Assembly (NCBI GenBank): GCA_030601755.1
Contig: JAUWBF010000007.1
Coordinates: 1-64,000 of the forward strand
Reading direction: 5' to 3'
DNA from: Verrucomicrobiota bacterium
GTDB lineage: Bacteria > Verrucomicrobiota > Verrucomicrobiia > Opitutales > Opitutaceae
Length of the DNA: 64,000 bases
Positions 62,793-64,000 of the stretch are shown here, piece by piece; position 1 is the first letter of the stretch, and each line of letters opens with the position of its first letter. The notes under the pieces are model-generated. The model did no database searches, was not told where the DNA came from, and saw only the letters and a program-made list of their open reading frames with translations. The position numbers and the translations under genes are program-made.

Positions 62793-63614
62793 ATGCCCGC
62801 CGAAAAGATCACCAGCCTGCAAAACCCCCGCGTCAAACAGCTCGTCAAGCTGCGCGACCGCCGCCCGCGCGACGAGGCCGGCGTGTTTCTGATCGAGGGC
62901 TACCGGCAGATCCTGCGGGCGCTGGACAAGTCCATCGCCATCACCGAGCTCTACGTGTGCCCCGACTGGTTCCTCGGCGAGAACGAGGGCGCGCTGATCG
63001 CCCGCGCCGAGGCGGCCGGCGCAAAGGTTTTCGAGTTGTCCAAGGACGCTTTTGCCAAGGTCGCCTACCGCGAGCGTCCCGACGGCCTGCTGGCGGTCGC
63101 CCCTCAATGGCGGCGCACGCTCGCCGACCTCGAGACGCTGGTCGCGGCCAAGGGCCCGGGCCACGCGCCGTTTTTGCTGGTGGTCGAGGCCATCGAGAAG
63201 CCGGGCAACCTTGGGACGATCCTGCGCAGCGCCGACGCGGCGGGCGTGGACGCGCTGATCGTGTGCGACCCGGTGACGGATTTGTTCAACCCGAACGTCG
63301 TGCGCGCGTCCACCGGCGTGCTGTTCTCGGTGCCGGTGATCATCGCCGGCAGCCGCGACGTGCGCGAGTGGCTGCGCGCCGCCGGCGTGCGCTCGGTGGC
63401 GACCACGCCCTCGGCGACGGATTTGTATACGGACACCGATCTGACGGGACCGCTGGCCATCGTGATGGGCAGCGAACAATACGGCCTGAGCGACTACTGG
63501 CTCGGCGAGGCCGACCAGCGCGTGGTCATCCCGATGGCCGGCCAGGCCGACTCGCTCAACGTGGCCATGGCGACGATCATCACCCTGTTCGAGGCCGTGC
63601 GCCAGCGGGGGTGA
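62793..63614 (+). CDS. SpoU/TrmH-family RNA 2'-O-methyltransferase
   Basis: The 273-residue protein has an N-terminal L30e-like substrate domain (SLQNPRVKQLVKLRDRRPRD) and a SpoU knotted domain with motif 1 EKPGNLGTILRSADAAG, motif 2 IVMGSEQYGLS and motif 3 IPMAGQADSLNVAMA. It methylates ribose in rRNA or tRNA; RlmB-like or TsnR-like assignment cannot be settled by eye. The ATG follows a mirrored repeat directly, without a clear ribosome site. Confidence 0.93.
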   Translation: MPAEKITSLQNPRVKQLVKLRDRRPRDEAGVFLIEGYRQILRALDKSIAITELYVCPDWFLGENEGALIARAEAAGAKVFELSKDAFAKVAYRERPDGLLAVAPQWRRTLADLETLVAAKGPGHAPFLLVVEAIEKPGNLGTILRSADAAGVDALIVCDPVTDLFNPNVVRASTGVLFSVPVIIAGSRDVREWLRAAGVRSVATTPSATDLYTDTDLTGPLAIVMGSEQYGLSDYWLGEADQRVVIPMAGQADSLNVAMATIITLFEAVRQRG

Positions 63615-63634
63615 AAACGACGTAACGTTCAGAG

Positions 63635-63723
63635 TTTTAACGCAAAGGCGCTAAGACGCAAAGATCGCAAAGAAGCCGACAGCAACCCGCGTCGCTTTGC
63701 GCCTCTGCGCCTTTGCGTTAAAA
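63635..63723. repeat. Mirrored repeat with TTTTAACGCAAAGGCG arms
   Basis: TTTTAACGCAAAGGCG (63635-63650) and CGCCTTTGCGTTAAAA (63708-63723) are a perfect 16-bp inverted repeat; further GCAAAG and CTTTGC words extend both arms inwards. The right arm ends directly at the epimerase stop codon. It lies between converging genes and could end transcription from both. Confidence 0.88.
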
Positions 63724-63724
63724 A

Positions 63725-64000
63725 TCAGTTCCCCTTAGCCTTCAGCGCCGCCACCAACTCCGCGGTGCCGGCGGCCATGGTGATCTTGGGCGCGTAGCCG
63801 AGGTCGCGCTTGGCGGCCTCGATGGAGAACCAGTGGTCCTTGGCCAACTCGGCGGCGACGAAACGAGTCATGGGCGGCTCGCCCTTGAGGGGCAGCAGGC
63901 TCCACAGGGCCTCGCAGATCGCGCCGACGGTCTTGGCCGCGCCGAGCGGGATTTTTTTGGTGACGGGCGGCTCGCCGAGCGCGGTGAGCAGGCCGTTGAT
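63725..64000 (-). CDS. NAD-dependent epimerase/dehydratase, C-terminal part
   Basis: Only the last 91 codons are inside the window. They read INGLLTALGEPPVTKKIPLG, then AICEALWSLL, HWFSIEAAKRDLGYAPKITM and end in KAKGN. This is the C-terminal substrate-side part of an extended short-chain dehydrogenase of the epimerase or 3-beta-hydroxysteroid dehydrogenase type, with the typical DLGYAPK motif. The Rossmann domain lies beyond base 64000, so the exact activity cannot be given. Confidence 0.85.
   Translation of the reverse strand: MNGLLTALGEPPVTKKIPLGAAKTVGAICEALWSLLPLKGEPPMTRFVAAELAKDHWFSIEAAKRDLGYAPKITMAAGTAELVAALKAKGN

Overview
The window is GC-rich chromosomal DNA from a bacterium. The layout and protein types suggest a member of the Verrucomicrobiota close to Opitutaceae. 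This is an inference from gene order, the LemA/TPM, SHD1-protease and NERD-type proteins, the scarcity of strong Shine-Dalgarno sites and the many mirrored intergenic repeats; no marker gene was compared with a database.

Bases 1-7472 (minus strand) are the classical transcription-translation block: tRNA-Thr, tuf, tRNA-Trp, secE, nusG, rplK, rplA, rplJ, rplL and the first 884 codons of rpoB, with an attenuator-like hairpin between rplL and rpoB. Bases 7569-12133 are an operon for a TonB-type energy-transduction system (large TPR protein, ExbB, ExbD, TonB-like protein). On the plus strand follow two tandem membrane NERD-domain proteins (the second with a degenerate active site), sufE, a TatD-type hydrolase and a GAF-containing hybrid histidine kinase.

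Bases 17303-29949 hold msrA, a membrane sensor-like protein, and a minus-strand nitrogen-type locus: ABC transporter (binding protein, permease, ATPase), creatininase-family amidohydrolase, GlnT-type glutamine synthetase and a NikR-like regulator that has lost one nickel ligand. Then come PhoH, a Gfo/Idh/MocA oxidoreductase and peptide deformylase. Bases 30048-34570 encode a membrane protein, a coiled-coil protein with what looks like a serine-less protease domain, and a convergent secreted SHD1-trypsin protease.

Bases 34695-50039 carry mostly housekeeping and accessory enzymes: UPF0173 hydrolase, two TPM proteins plus LemA, a papain-like hydrolase, a methyltransferase, an Nramp-like transporter, an agarase-like protein, a flavin reductase, a lipase, DsbD, a two-domain PPK2 and the DNA polymerase III delta subunit. 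Bases 50216-53866 contain a TonB-dependent receptor preceded by a clear TPP riboswitch, so a thiamine-type uptake receptor, with a decayed IS3 element inserted just upstream. The rest holds lysine 2,3-aminomutase, carA, a second hybrid kinase, a DUF4870 protein, a lower-GC SGNH-protein/HTH pair, an RNA m5U methyltransferase, a SpoU-type methyltransferase and the end of an epimerase.

The most unusual signal is not a gene. The window holds at least seven families of mirrored repeats (inverted arms around a variable centre, mostly at gene 3' ends) and a class of short A/T-rich perfect palindromes. Several palindromes lie inside genes in frame (tatD, the RNA methyltransferase) or supply a stop or start codon (creatininase, lipase). 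The palindrome built on GTCACTTA-T-TAAGTGAC occurs five times, twice as a composite pair with the same internal asymmetry.
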